A DNA stretch of 64,000 bases from Myxococcaceae bacterium (GTDB lineage Bacteria; Myxococcota; Myxococcia; Myxococcales; Myxococcaceae): contig JAEUJQ010000059.1 in the NCBI GenBank assembly GCA_016793095.1, forward strand, positions 62,001 to 126,000, in the 5' to 3' direction. Shown piece after piece: positions 1-12,792 of the stretch; the first letter of the stretch is position 1; each line of letters starts with the position of its first letter. The position numbers were made by a program, and so were the translations under genes. The notes beneath the pieces are model-generated. The model was not told where the DNA came from. It saw only the letters and a program-made list of their open reading frames with translations, and made no database searches.

Positions 1-71
1 TCGTCGTCACGTCGAAGGAGTTGGTTCAGCTGTCGTTGTCGTGAAGCATCCCCATGAAGAGGAGGTCGTCC

Positions 72-1040
72 ATGTTGCCGTTGCCCGATTTCTACGAGTC
101 GAAGCAGGTCCCCCAGCTGTTCATGGAGCGCGCGGGCCTCGTGGCCGACGCAGGCGAGGCCTTCGCCGAGAAGCACGGCCTCAAGCCCTCGGGCGCCGAC
201 AAGTTCCGCATCGCCGCGTTCGGCATCGACGTGCAGGTCGGCTTCTGCACGCCCGGCGCCTCGCTCTTCGTCCCCGGCGCGGTCGAGGACACGCAGCGCA
301 CCGTCGAGTGGCTCTACCGGAACCTCGACAAGGTGACGTCGCTGTTCTTCTCGCTCGACACGCACCGCATGTTCCAGATCTTCCACCCGGCGTGGTGGGT
401 CGACGCGAAGGGCAAGCACCCCGCGCCGCTCACGCCGATCTTCCACGAGGAGGTGCGGGCCGGGAAATGGACGGCGGTCGCCCACCCGAAGGAGTCGCTC
501 GAGTACGTCAAGCGCCTCGAGGCGAGCGGCAAGTACGTGCTCACCGTCTGGCCGTACCACACGCTGCTCGGCGGCCTGTCGCACGCGCTGGTGCCCGCGA
601 TGATGGAGGCGGCCCTCTTCCACGCCGCGGCCCGCAAGCACCAGACGCACTTCGAGACGAAGGGCACGCACGCGATGACCGAGAACTACTCGGTGCTCTC
701 GCCGGAGGTGACCGAGCTCAACGGCCAGGTCGTCGGCTCGTTCAACACGCCCTTCTTCAAGATGCTGATGGAGCACGATCGCGTCTACGTGTTCGGGCAG
801 GCGAAGAGCCACTGCGTGCTCTCGACGCTCAACGACATCCAGGAGCACGTGCTCAAGAGCGACCCGAAGCTCGCCGAGAAGATCTGGATCCTCGAGGACG
901 CGATGAGCCCGGTGCCTGCGCCGCCGCTCTCTCCGCTGCCCGCGCACCTCGACTTCCCGCACATCGCCACCGAGGCGATCGAGAAGTGGAAGAAGGCCGG
1001 CATGAAGGTCGTGAAGACGACGGACCCCGTGACGATCTGA
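72..1040 (+). CDS. Nicotinamidase/isochorismatase-family cysteine hydrolase
   Basis: Predicted cytoplasmic amidohydrolase of the cysteine hydrolase superfamily, 322 aa. The fold markers are visible: acidic residue Asp53 in GIDVQVGF, a nicotinamidase-like metal-ligand pattern Asp96-x-His98 with His105 (SLDTHRMFQIFHP), WPYH at 160-163, and the nucleophile Cys248 in KSHCV. It is longer than a typical nicotinamidase (about 200 aa) because of insertions around 110-200, so nicotinamide is only one possible substrate. The ATG at 72 is preferred over one 18 bases upstream because GAGGAGG lies just before it. It is followed 69 bp later by the vWA gene on the same strand. Family confident, substrate not. 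Confidence 0.8.
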   Translation: MLPLPDFYESKQVPQLFMERAGLVADAGEAFAEKHGLKPSGADKFRIAAFGIDVQVGFCTPGASLFVPGAVEDTQRTVEWLYRNLDKVTSLFFSLDTHRMFQIFHPAWWVDAKGKHPAPLTPIFHEEVRAGKWTAVAHPKESLEYVKRLEASGKYVLTVWPYHTLLGGLSHALVPAMMEAALFHAAARKHQTHFETKGTHAMTENYSVLSPEVTELNGQVVGSFNTPFFKMLMEHDRVYVFGQAKSHCVLSTLNDIQEHVLKSDPKLAEKIWILEDAMSPVPAPPLSPLPAHLDFPHIATEAIEKWKKAGMKVVKTTDPVTI

Positions 1041-1109
1041 GTTGACCCCACCCTCACAGCCCAACCCCTCACCAACGGCGCGCGCTCGCACGCCGAACAG
1101 GAGACCTCC

Positions 1110-1901
1110 ATGTCCACGAACGACGACGACGTGACGAAGAACCTCACCAGCGCGGTCGCGACGGGTGTCTTGAGCCCGCAGACCTCGACCCTCATCACCG
1201 GCAACCTCGGCTCCATCGTGCTCGCGGGCGCGGCGGGCAAGGCGCTCGAAGACATCACCGCCAGCGACGTGACGCTGGTGACGCTGCTGATCGACGCCAG
1301 CGGCTCGATCGCCGATCGCGGCCTCGAGCAGGCGGTGCGCGACGGGCAGAACTCGCTCCTCGATGCGTTCGGTGGCGCGAAGGAGAAGGACTCGGTGCTG
1401 CTCGCCCTGTGGACGTTCAACGGCGATCAGAAGGTGCTGCACTCCTACGTGCCGGTGGAGGATGCGACGCGGCTCGACGGGAGGAACTACCGCGGCGGTG
1501 GCGCGACGCGGCTCTATGACACCTGGTGCGACGCGCTCGCGGCCAACGTCGCCTACGCCCAGCGCCTGCGCGACGGCGGCACGCCCACCCGCAGCGTCGT
1601 CGTGGTGGTGACGGACGGTGAGGACGTCGGCAGCACCCGCACCAGCCGCGACTGCGCGAAGCTGTCGAAGGATCTGCTGGCCAGCGAGCTCTTCACCCTC
1701 GCCTTCGTCGGCGTGGGGAAGGACACGCAGTTCGAGCTGATCGCCGCCGCCATGGGCATTCCCGCCGGGTGCGTGCACGTGCAGCGCGACGCCACGCCCT
1801 CGGGGCTGCGCAAGACGTTCCAGCTCGTCTCGAGGTCCGCCGTCCGCGCGAGCCAGGGCAAGGTCGCCCCCGGCGCCAACGCGGGGTTCTTCACGCCCTG
1901 A
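1110..1901 (+). CDS. von Willebrand factor A domain protein
   Basis: 263 aa protein made almost wholly of a vWA domain. The metal-ion-dependent adhesion site is complete: DASGS at 62-66, a Thr in GGGATRLYD near residue 140, and an Asp in TDGED near 175. No signal peptide or membrane segment is visible, so it probably binds a partner in the cytoplasm. An AGGAGA ribosome-binding site precedes the ATG. The next gene starts about 25 bp downstream and is probably co-transcribed, which links the vWA protein to a TIGR02996/LRR protein. The partner is unknown. Confidence 0.85.
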   Translation: MSTNDDDVTKNLTSAVATGVLSPQTSTLITGNLGSIVLAGAAGKALEDITASDVTLVTLLIDASGSIADRGLEQAVRDGQNSLLDAFGGAKEKDSVLLALWTFNGDQKVLHSYVPVEDATRLDGRNYRGGGATRLYDTWCDALAANVAYAQRLRDGGTPTRSVVVVVTDGEDVGSTRTSRDCAKLSKDLLASELFTLAFVGVGKDTQFELIAAAMGIPAGCVHVQRDATPSGLRKTFQLVSRSAVRASQGKVAPGANAGFFTP

Positions 1902-1925
1902 CGAACGTGCTTGGCTGGGCAGCCG

Positions 1926-3305
1926 ATGGCGCGGCGGTGCACGTGGAGCGCGGAGGACGAGGCCTGGCTCGAGGCGCGCCTGCGCGAGGTGAACGGGCGT
2001 CGCACGGCCCGCACGCTCGACGTCGCCTCGGTCCAGGACGCCGTCGAGCGGCTGCTCGGGTCCGGAGCGCCGTGGTTGGTCCATCACGGTGGCGACGTCG
2101 ACGACGGGCGCCAGCACACCTCGCTCTGCCTGTGCGCGCGAACGCCCACCGGCGTCGTCGTGGGCCTCGGCGCGTCACGCACGGGACCGGCCTCGCCCGA
2201 CCGCGCCTTCTCCGATCTCGCGGGCTGGGATCTGTGGACGCCGTCGGCGAACGCGGTGCGCACCGAGCGCTGGGCCGCCCGCAGGGCTCCCGACCGCCGC
2301 GCCCTCGTCGTCGCGAGGTCTGGTGGCTCGCTGCTCGACGCGGTGCTCGCGCGGCCCGAGGACGACGCGCCTCGCCGGGTCTACGCCGACTGGCTCGAGG
2401 AGCAGGGCGATCCGCGCGGGGAGTTCATCGCGGTGCAGTGCGAGCTGGCCGCGGGTGGAGTGGAGCCGGCTCGACGGGCGGCGCTCGAGGAGCGGGAGCG
2501 CGCGCTGCTGGACCTGCACCAGGCCGCCTGGCTCGGGGCGCTCTCGACTGACGCGGCGAGCGTGTCGTTCTCTCGTGGCTTCCTCGCCGAGGTGACGGTG
2601 CTCGACGTGGAGGCGGTCGAGGCCGCGCAGGCGACGCTGCTGAAGGAGCCCGTCACCACGCTCGTCTTCGCCACGCGCCGCCGGGTCGAGGTGGCGAGGA
2701 TCCTCTCGTGGCCGTGGCTCGCCACCGTGCGCGACCTCGAGTTCCGCTCGAGCCGCTGGTCTCCGGCTCCGATGGGGCGCGAGGGCCTGGCGACGCTGCT
2801 CTCGACCCGCCGTCTCCGGGCGCTCACGTCACTCGGGCTGTCCGGCCAGTGGATCCGTGACGAGGGCGCGCACCTGCTCGGTGAGACGGACGCGTTCGGG
2901 GCGCTGACCGCGCTCTCGTTGGCCTCCGACTCGTTCACCGCGAGCGGCGTCGAGGCGCTGTCGAAGGCGCCCTGGTTCCCGGGCCTCACCCGGCTCTCGC
3001 TGACCGACGACGAGCTCGGGCCCGACGCCGCCGAGGTGCTCGCGCGCGTGCGCTTCAAGCGGCTCGAGCGGCTCGCGCTGTCGTCGAACCGGCTGGGGAA
3101 CGAAGGCGCCGTGGCGCTGGCGGGCAGCAAACACCTCGGCCGGCTCGAGTCGCTGTGGCTCGCCTCCAACCGCATCGGCGTGTCGGGCGCGGCGGCGCTG
3201 CTCGAAGCGCACCCGTTCGCGAGGACACGGCTCGTGCTCGAGGGGAATCCGATCGGCGCCAGAAACAAGGAGCGACTGGCCGCGCGGGACGGCTCGGAGG
3301 GCTGA
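1926..3305 (+). CDS. TIGR02996 domain protein with C-terminal leucine-rich repeats
   Basis: About 459 aa. Residues 134-178 match the repeat-companion domain TIGR02996, whose signature is an Asp-x-x-x-R-x-x-YADWLEE core followed by GDPRGEFI. From about residue 260 to the end there are regularly spaced Leu-rich segments (LTSLGLSG, LTALSLAS, LTRLSLTD, LERLALSS, LESLWLAS), each about 25-30 residues, consistent with LRRs of the RNI type. The first 130 residues are not recognised. A TTG five codons upstream is an alternative start. TIGR02996 proteins occur in expanded families in myxobacteria and planctomycetes; the function is unknown. Likely co-transcribed with the vWA gene. Confidence 0.75.
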   Translation: MARRCTWSAEDEAWLEARLREVNGRRTARTLDVASVQDAVERLLGSGAPWLVHHGGDVDDGRQHTSLCLCARTPTGVVVGLGASRTGPASPDRAFSDLAGWDLWTPSANAVRTERWAARRAPDRRALVVARSGGSLLDAVLARPEDDAPRRVYADWLEEQGDPRGEFIAVQCELAAGGVEPARRAALEERERALLDLHQAAWLGALSTDAASVSFSRGFLAEVTVLDVEAVEAAQATLLKEPVTTLVFATRRRVEVARILSWPWLATVRDLEFRSSRWSPAPMGREGLATLLSTRRLRALTSLGLSGQWIRDEGAHLLGETDAFGALTALSLASDSFTASGVEALSKAPWFPGLTRLSLTDDELGPDAAEVLARVRFKRLERLALSSNRLGNEGAVALAGSKHLGRLESLWLASNRIGVSGAAALLEAHPFARTRLVLEGNPIGARNKERLAARDGSEG

Positions 3306-3685
3306 CGTGCGGCGCCCTGACGCGCGGTTCGAAGCACAAGGCTCCTCTGGCGTTCCGGCACGAACTCGAGGCCGCGTTCCCTTGCGATCGACCAGGCTGG
3401 GATGCTGCGGTCGAGCTCGGGAGTGACGGCAACCTCATCCTCCAGAACCTGGGCCCGTCGCCGAGCGAGCGGCTGAGGCGCCTCGAGGCGCTGCTCCAGG
3501 AGGTCGACGCGTTGAAGGCCGTCGTGAAGCGGCCCGAGCGGATGAGCGGACCTTCACGCGACGTGGCGAGCTTCAAGACCCTCGACGCACTGACGATCTG
3601 GGCGGGGTGGAGTCCCTCGGCGAGGCGGAGCCACCCGGACCTCTCGCACGGCTCGTCGAGCGCAGGTCGGTGCTGTCATGGCTGC
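3306..3685 (+). other. Intergenic region with a possible gene remnant
   Basis: A 380 bp gap between convergent genes. One forward frame, roughly 3317-3541, reads like protein (a charged helical stretch RLRRLEALLQEVDALKAVV near its end) but has no convincing start, no ribosome-binding site and no stop of its own; the frame only stays open further on because it runs antisense to the antiporter gene. It may be the tail of a decayed gene. No RNA gene or terminator was recognised. Confidence 0.3.
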
Positions 3686-4618
3686 TCAGTGCCCGCCGCC
3701 CTGCCACAGCTGGACGCCGAGGAACGCCGCGTAGCTGAGCAGCAGCGCCACCCCTCGCCAGCGCGTGAGCAGCCCCGTGGACGTCGGCACCGCCAGCAAC
3801 ACCGTCGCGACGCCGAAGGCCAGGCCGAGCTGGGGCCCGAGATCGCCCACAGCGATCGGGTGGATGCTCGCCGCGACGCCGACGATGAAGAGCCCATTGA
3901 AGACGTTGCTGCCCAGCACCGTGCCGAGGCCCACCTCCTCATGGCCCCGCCACCGCGAGATGACGGTGGTGGCCAGCTCGGGCACCGAGGTGCCGATGGC
4001 GACGATGGTCGTGCCCACGACGAAAGGAGAGAGCCCTGCCGCCTCGCCAATCGCCGAGGCCCCGGTCACGATCAGCCGGCCGGCGAGCACCAGCATCGCG
4101 AGCCCGACCACGCTCGTGAGGAGCGCCAGACCGTGCCGTTGCTCTCCCAGAATGCCGACGGCGCTGCGCTCCCGCCACGCGTCGATGACGACGAACGTGA
4201 GCCAGGCGACGAAGACCACCAGCAGCACCGCGCCGTCGAGGCGGGAGAGCTCGCCGTCCAGCAGGAGCAACCCCGTCAGCACCGGCGCGCCGATGGCCGC
4301 AGCGAGGTCCCGGCGAAGGGTGCCGCGATCGACCTTGAGGTCGCCCAGCAGCAGCGCCGCACCCAGGATGAAGGCGATGTTGACGACGTTGCTGCCGATG
4401 GCGTCTCCGAGGCCGATGGAAGGGTTGCCCGCGAGCGCCGAACTGACCGAGACCGACAGCTCGGGGCTCGAGGTCGCGAACGCTGCGACGCTCACCGCGA
4501 CGATGCCCGCAGGCACGCGAGCCCACCGCGCGATGCCCACGACGCCCCGCACGAAGAACTCGCCGCCGACGCCCGCCAGCACCAGGCCACCCAGCAATGA
4601 GAAGACGCTGTCCAGCAT
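3686..4618 (-). CDS. Calcium/sodium antiporter, CaCA family (YrbG-like)
   Basis: 310 aa inner-membrane cation exchanger. Both alpha repeats that form the ion pathway are present: ATSSPEL followed by GDAIGSNVVN in the first half, and GTSVPEL followed by GTVLGSNVFN in the second. About ten hydrophobic segments are visible, normal for the family. The start ATG is supported by GGAGGT seven bases upstream. The family exchanges Na+ or H+ for Ca2+ (some members are K+-dependent); ion preference cannot be read from the sequence. It lies downstream of the DUF2891 gene on the same strand with a gap of about 55 bp. Confidence 0.9.
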   Translation of the reverse strand: MLDSVFSLLGGLVLAGVGGEFFVRGVVGIARWARVPAGIVAVSVAAFATSSPELSVSVSSALAGNPSIGLGDAIGSNVVNIAFILGAALLLGDLKVDRGTLRRDLAAAIGAPVLTGLLLLDGELSRLDGAVLLVVFVAWLTFVVIDAWRERSAVGILGEQRHGLALLTSVVGLAMLVLAGRLIVTGASAIGEAAGLSPFVVGTTIVAIGTSVPELATTVISRWRGHEEVGLGTVLGSNVFNGLFIVGVAASIHPIAVGDLGPQLGLAFGVATVLLAVPTSTGLLTRWRGVALLLSYAAFLGVQLWQGGGH

Positions 4619-4674
4619 CTGACCTCCGAATCCGTCTTCCCCTGTAGCGACCCCGAGCGGCTCACCCCACGCCG

Positions 4675-5751
4675 TCAGGGCTGCACTCCGCGTCGGGTGA
4701 CGAGGTACGTCGCGAAGCTCCCCAGCCAATGGCCGCCCTCGTAGTGCTCGCCCGTCACCGACTCGAGGCCGCTCGTCCGGTGCGCGTTCGCGGTCGCCTC
4801 GAGCACGGCGCGCCGCGGGTCGTTCTCGGGCAGGCCGCTGACGATCCCCTCCAGCATCCACGCGCGGCTCAGGTTGAGGCCGTCGAGGTGCGCGAGCTTC
4901 GGATCGCTCCGGTCCGTCACCACCTCGGGCGTCAGCCACGTGCCCTTCTCGGGAATGCCGGGCAGGAAGTCCTTCAGCCAGGCCGCGAACGGCGCCTTCG
5001 CCTTCACCCGCCGCATGAGATCGGCCTCGGCGAGGCACGGTGAGAGGAAGTCCTGGCCGCCGGGCTCGTAGCCGACAGGGCACGCCCGGTCGGCGCCGTA
5101 GAACGTCTCGAGGCGCGAGGTGAGCAGCGCGATCATCGCCTCGTCCTTCGCCACGCGCGCCCAGTCGAGCACCAGCCCGAAGGCGAACGCCGTCTGATCG
5201 TGCTCGCCGACCCGAATGGGCCGCGACAGCTTCGGCAGCCAGGTCTTCAGGCGCTCGGCCGCCGCCTGCTCGAGCGGCGCGAGGTTCTTCGACCAGCGCT
5301 GGGCCTCCGGCGCGCTCCACTCCCGCAGCTCCGCCGCGAGCTGGAGCAGCCACGCGAGCCCGTACGGCCGCTCGAAGCTCACGCGCCCGGCTCCCGACAG
5401 GTAGGCGACCTCGGCCGCGACGTTCTTCGCGGCCAGGCTCTCCTCGAGCGCCTTCTTCGCGTCGGCAGTGAACGCGGCGTCGGGGAAGGTTCGCGCGAGC
5501 CGGGCCAGCAGCCAGTGCCCGTGCACCGCGGAGTGCCAGTCGTAGCAGCCGTAGAACGCGGGCGTGAGCTTCGCAGGCGTCTTCGCGTCGGCCGGACCGT
5601 TCAGCACGTGCGCGAGCTTGTTCGGGTACTCCTTGTGGACGCAGGCCAGCGCGAGCTTCGCGAAGCGGGCCGCGGTCGCTTCGTCTACGGTGCCGGGAGC
5701 GGCAACGGCAGGGAGCGCGAGGCACAGCGACGCCAGCAGCGAGCGGATCAT
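4675..5751 (-). CDS. DUF2891 family secreted protein
   Basis: 358 aa. An N-terminal signal peptide (MIRSLLASLCLALPAVAA) implies export. The mature part has the DUF2891 features: an early CVHKEYPNKL segment, the GCYDWHSAVHGHW motif near residue 70, and a conserved GLNLSRAWML segment towards the end. The fold is predicted alpha-barrel-like and the Asp/His-rich DWHSAVHGHW segment would be a natural active-site candidate, but no activity is established for the family. A GTG start 12 codons upstream exists; the internal ATG is chosen because it opens the signal peptide. Divergent from glnS. Confidence 0.75.
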   Translation of the reverse strand: MIRSLLASLCLALPAVAAPGTVDEATAARFAKLALACVHKEYPNKLAHVLNGPADAKTPAKLTPAFYGCYDWHSAVHGHWLLARLARTFPDAAFTADAKKALEESLAAKNVAAEVAYLSGAGRVSFERPYGLAWLLQLAAELREWSAPEAQRWSKNLAPLEQAAAERLKTWLPKLSRPIRVGEHDQTAFAFGLVLDWARVAKDEAMIALLTSRLETFYGADRACPVGYEPGGQDFLSPCLAEADLMRRVKAKAPFAAWLKDFLPGIPEKGTWLTPEVVTDRSDPKLAHLDGLNLSRAWMLEGIVSGLPENDPRRAVLEATANAHRTSGLESVTGEHYEGGHWLGSFATYLVTRRGVQP

Positions 5752-5857
5752 GGACGCGGCTTGCCACCTTTCGCGTGGGTCAGCCACCAGCCCGCGCTGC
5801 CGTCCCTCTCGTCATGCCCCTTGTGCGCGTGCGGCCGATCGGTAGGGTGCCCGAATC

Positions 5858-7945
<2,088 letters not shown>

Positions 7946-8013
7946 CCCGCTGATCCCTGGCGGTGATGACGATGAGCCTTGTCACCCGCGCGAGCGACGC
8001 TCACAATGACTCC

Positions 8014-8919
8014 ATGTCGTCGTCGTTGGATGAGCGCCGCCAGCACCCCCGGCACCGTGTCTTCCGCGTCGAGGTGAAGGTCGCGTCTGCCGAGTCATTC
8101 CGCGCCAGCTACCTGCGCGACCTCTCGTCAGGCGGGCTCTTCGTTCGCAGCGCGAAGCCCTTGCCTCCTCAGACGCGCGTCGTGGTCCAGTTGTCGATCG
8201 CCGATGGCCAGCCGCTGTCGCTGCCGGGCCAGGTGGCGCGGGTGGCGGAGGGTGGCTTTGGAGTCCGCTTCGACCCGCTCACGCCGGAGCAGCAGACCGG
8301 CGTCGAGGCCCTCATCGGGTCAGCGAAGAGCCGGCAGGATGGCGATCTCGCAGCCGCGCTCGCCGAGGCGCGAGGGCACATCGAGGCCTACGAGCAGAAC
8401 CTCGCGCTGCTGCGCGAGGCCGAGATGGACGCGAACCAGCGCGCCGAGAACCTCGAGCTCGAGCGCTCGGTGCTCGCGGAGGCCGTCAAGGACCTCACCG
8501 CGCGCCTCGCGGCGGTCGAGACGGACCGGGAGCGCCTGCGGGCGTTGATCGACCGGGCCAACGCCCGGCTCAAGGCCTTCGAGGGAGAGGCGACGCGCTC
8601 CGAGGAGCGACACCGTGCCGAACTCGAGCAGGTCAGCGCGACCGCGGCTCGCGCGACGCAAGAACAAGCAGCGGCCGCGCAGTTGCTCGCGACCCAGTTG
8701 GCGCAGGAACGCGCCGCCACGGGCCAGCTCCGGAAAGAGCTCGAGCGCGAGCTGAACCAGCTCAAGGCCGGGCTCACGTCTGGCGAGAACGAACAGCGGC
8801 TTCGCGCCGAGCTGCAGGAACTCGCGTCCCAGCTCGATGATGAGCGGCTCAAGGCGCTGGCGTTCCAGCGCGCGCTCGAGCGCTTCGTGGCGATGGGCGG
8901 CCTCCAGGGCCCGCCGTAG
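8014..8919 (+). CDS. PilZ domain protein with long coiled coil
   Basis: 301 aa. Residues 8-100 form a PilZ domain: the arginine motif RRQHPRHR and the DLSSGG motif are the two c-di-GMP contact sites, arranged as in the myxobacterial TIGR02266-like PilZ group. From about 110 to 290 the protein is a continuous Glu/Ala/Leu/Arg-rich coiled coil. Likely a cytoplasmic c-di-GMP receptor that uses the coiled coil to dimerise or to reach a partner. The start at 8014 is chosen over upstream GTG/ATG codons because residues before it look non-coding; no strong ribosome-binding site supports any of them. Confidence 0.8.
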   Translation: MSSSLDERRQHPRHRVFRVEVKVASAESFRASYLRDLSSGGLFVRSAKPLPPQTRVVVQLSIADGQPLSLPGQVARVAEGGFGVRFDPLTPEQQTGVEALIGSAKSRQDGDLAAALAEARGHIEAYEQNLALLREAEMDANQRAENLELERSVLAEAVKDLTARLAAVETDRERLRALIDRANARLKAFEGEATRSEERHRAELEQVSATAARATQEQAAAAQLLATQLAQERAATGQLRKELERELNQLKAGLTSGENEQRLRAELQELASQLDDERLKALAFQRALERFVAMGGLQGPP

Positions 8920-8941
8920 AGGTCTGGGTGACGACGCCGCC

Positions 8942-10978
<2,037 letters not shown>

Positions 10979-11038
10979 GCGGTGCGGGCCGTGCTACAGA
11001 GGCGGCAGCGGCCGGCGCAAGGCAGTCCCGGAGTCACC

Positions 11039-11728
11039 ATGTCGCGCGCTCTCGTCGTCGTCCTCGTCTCGCTGGCCGGGTGCCAGTGCCTTCAGCCCGT
11101 CGATGAGCGCATGGACTCCGGCGTTCGGAGCGATGGCGGTCCGGGCGGAGGCGGGGGCCGCGACGGTGGGTCGGACGCGGGCGTCGACGCGGGCGGCTTC
11201 GACGCAGGCACCGACGCCGGGACCGCCGATGCAGGCCCCGTCGCGTGCGTGACGGCGAGCGATTGTCCTTCCACGAACCCGATGCAGCAGTTCTGTGGCC
11301 AGCTCCAGTCGGCGTGCGTGAACGGCTTCTGCCTGCTCGAGTGCCCCACCGGCGCTGACGCTGGCCTCAAGACGTGCACCTCGGCGACCACCGAGTGCCT
11401 GACCTGCAACGGCGCGACCCGCACCTGCGGCAACTGCAACGCGAACGTCTGCACCTTCTCGGCCCAGCCCGTGCGCGGCACGTGCCCGCCGCCGTTCGAC
11501 GACTTCCAGAACTTCGTCGTTCAGCCGTTCAGCGGCCGCTGTGGTGGCGGCATTCTTCGAGACGGCGGGTTCGCGGGCGTGTGGGTCGGCGCGATGATGA
11601 ACGGGCGGATCCTCGTCGACATCCCGGCGCTCGGTGGCGCGTGCCTCGGCAGCGGGCTCGCGACCCAGATCCCCCGCACGCTCATCAGCTGCCCCGCCTG
11701 CACGTTCGTCGCGGAGGGCTGCGAGTAG
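11039..11728 (+). CDS. Cysteine-rich lipoprotein with Asp-Ala-Gly spacer
   Basis: 229 aa. A lipobox (SLAGC) at the end of the signal peptide is followed by a low-complexity Gly/Asp/Ala linker with repeated DAG units (about residues 25-65). The mature domain carries many cysteines in two clusters, including CVTASDCPS and TCNGATRTCGNCNANVC, suggesting several disulfides in a small envelope-exposed domain. This lipoprotein-spacer-Cys-rich layout is common in myxobacterial outer-membrane lipoproteins. No family with a known role was recognised. Confidence 0.75.
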   Translation: MSRALVVVLVSLAGCQCLQPVDERMDSGVRSDGGPGGGGGRDGGSDAGVDAGGFDAGTDAGTADAGPVACVTASDCPSTNPMQQFCGQLQSACVNGFCLLECPTGADAGLKTCTSATTECLTCNGATRTCGNCNANVCTFSAQPVRGTCPPPFDDFQNFVVQPFSGRCGGGILRDGGFAGVWVGAMMNGRILVDIPALGGACLGSGLATQIPRTLISCPACTFVAEGCE

Positions 11729-11837
11729 TCGCTGACCTTCGCCAACACGCGCGAAGAGACTGCTTCTGCTCCTGACTCGTCAGCGGTAGACGGGCGTCAG
11801 CGACCACTGCCGGTCGCGCTCCGAGGGGAAACCACAC

Positions 11838-12506
11838 ATGAAGCGTTTGATCATTGCCGTCGCTGGCTGTGTCTCGTCCATCGCGCTCGCACAGGGTGCA
11901 CCTGCCGCCGCCGGGCAGGCTCCGAAGGCCGAAGCCGCGGCGGCGGCGCCGGGTATGGACATGTCGAAGATGGGCCCATGGTCGCGCAAGCCCGCCGACG
12001 AGAAGAAGACGAAGAAGGAGGTCGAGGACTTCTTCAAGAAGGACGACGAGGCGTCCACGAAGGGCGACATGGAGGGCATGCTGGCGCTCATCGACTTCCC
12101 GGTCTTCATGGCGACCGACGACGCGGCAGGCGCGGTCACCGCGACGCCGACCTCGAAGGAAGACTGGATCGCCGAGATGAAGCCCTTCTTCGAGAACATG
12201 CCGAAAGACTCGAAGACGACGCATAAGCGCAACATCACGATCCTGTCGGACGCGCTCGCGAACGTGTCGGACGAGTACACGATGACGGCCGGCAAGAACA
12301 AGATGGTCGGCCGGAGCATGGGCCTGATCGTGAAGGTGGGCGGAAGCTGGAAGTGGAAGGTGATGGCCGAGGCGGGCTGGGGTGGCATGGGCCCCCCGAA
12401 GGCCGAGGCCAAAGCCGCTGCTGCTCCGGCCGCAGCGCCCGCGCCTGCCGCGAAGGACGCGAAGCCCGCCCCGGCCGCGCCCGCCGCTGCGCCCGGGAAG
12501 AAGTAG
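11838..12506 (+). CDS. Secreted NTF2-like/DUF4440-type protein
   Basis: 222 aa with a signal peptide (cleavage after IALAQG). Residues 50-180 look like an alpha+beta NTF2/SnoaL-type cone: an N-terminal helix (TKKEVEDFFKKDDEAS), a segment GDMEGMLALIDFPVF, and strands ending in GSWKWKVMAEAGW. Proteins of this group bind or turn over small hydrophobic ligands or act as scaffolds; no catalytic residues can be assigned. Ala/Pro/Lys-rich tails flank the domain (20-38 and 185-222). No clear co-transcribed partner. Confidence 0.7.
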   Translation: MKRLIIAVAGCVSSIALAQGAPAAAGQAPKAEAAAAAPGMDMSKMGPWSRKPADEKKTKKEVEDFFKKDDEASTKGDMEGMLALIDFPVFMATDDAAGAVTATPTSKEDWIAEMKPFFENMPKDSKTTHKRNITILSDALANVSDEYTMTAGKNKMVGRSMGLIVKVGGSWKWKVMAEAGWGGMGPPKAEAKAAAAPAAAPAPAAKDAKPAPAAPAAAPGKK

Positions 12507-12535
12507 TCCGCGCCGGTCGCTCCGCACAGTCACGG

Positions 12536-12558
12536 CGCCGGCTCGTTGAAGGCCGGCG
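12536..12558. terminator. Possible weak hairpin terminator
   Basis: A perfect 7-bp inverted repeat (CGCCGGC ... GCCGGCG, 9-base loop) lies 30 bp after the stop of the secreted NTF2-like gene. There is no T-tract. The rest of the 12507-12792 gap (286 bp between convergent genes) holds nothing recognisable. Confidence 0.25.
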
Positions 12559-12792
12559 TCGTCGCTTCAGTCGGCGGCAGCCGTTCGTCGGCGCACTCAC
12601 TCCGCTGCCGGGCTCCGCTGCCGCGAGCTGTTCGGCTCTTCAGCCGGCGGCTTCATCACCGACTTCCCCGTCGGCCGATGTCGTCTTCCCCGACGCGATC
12701 TCGGGCGCGCTCGACCCGTTGCCGCCTGAGCGAGAGCGAGCGCTGCAGAGTCGTCGAGGCCGGCAACTCCGTCGCGGTGCCGACGAACGGCT

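Noticed and set aside
3155-4600. Long plus-strand frame across the antiporter
   Set aside because: Antisense to the clear CaCA gene. Only a short segment near 3317-3541 could be real and is reported as a remnant.
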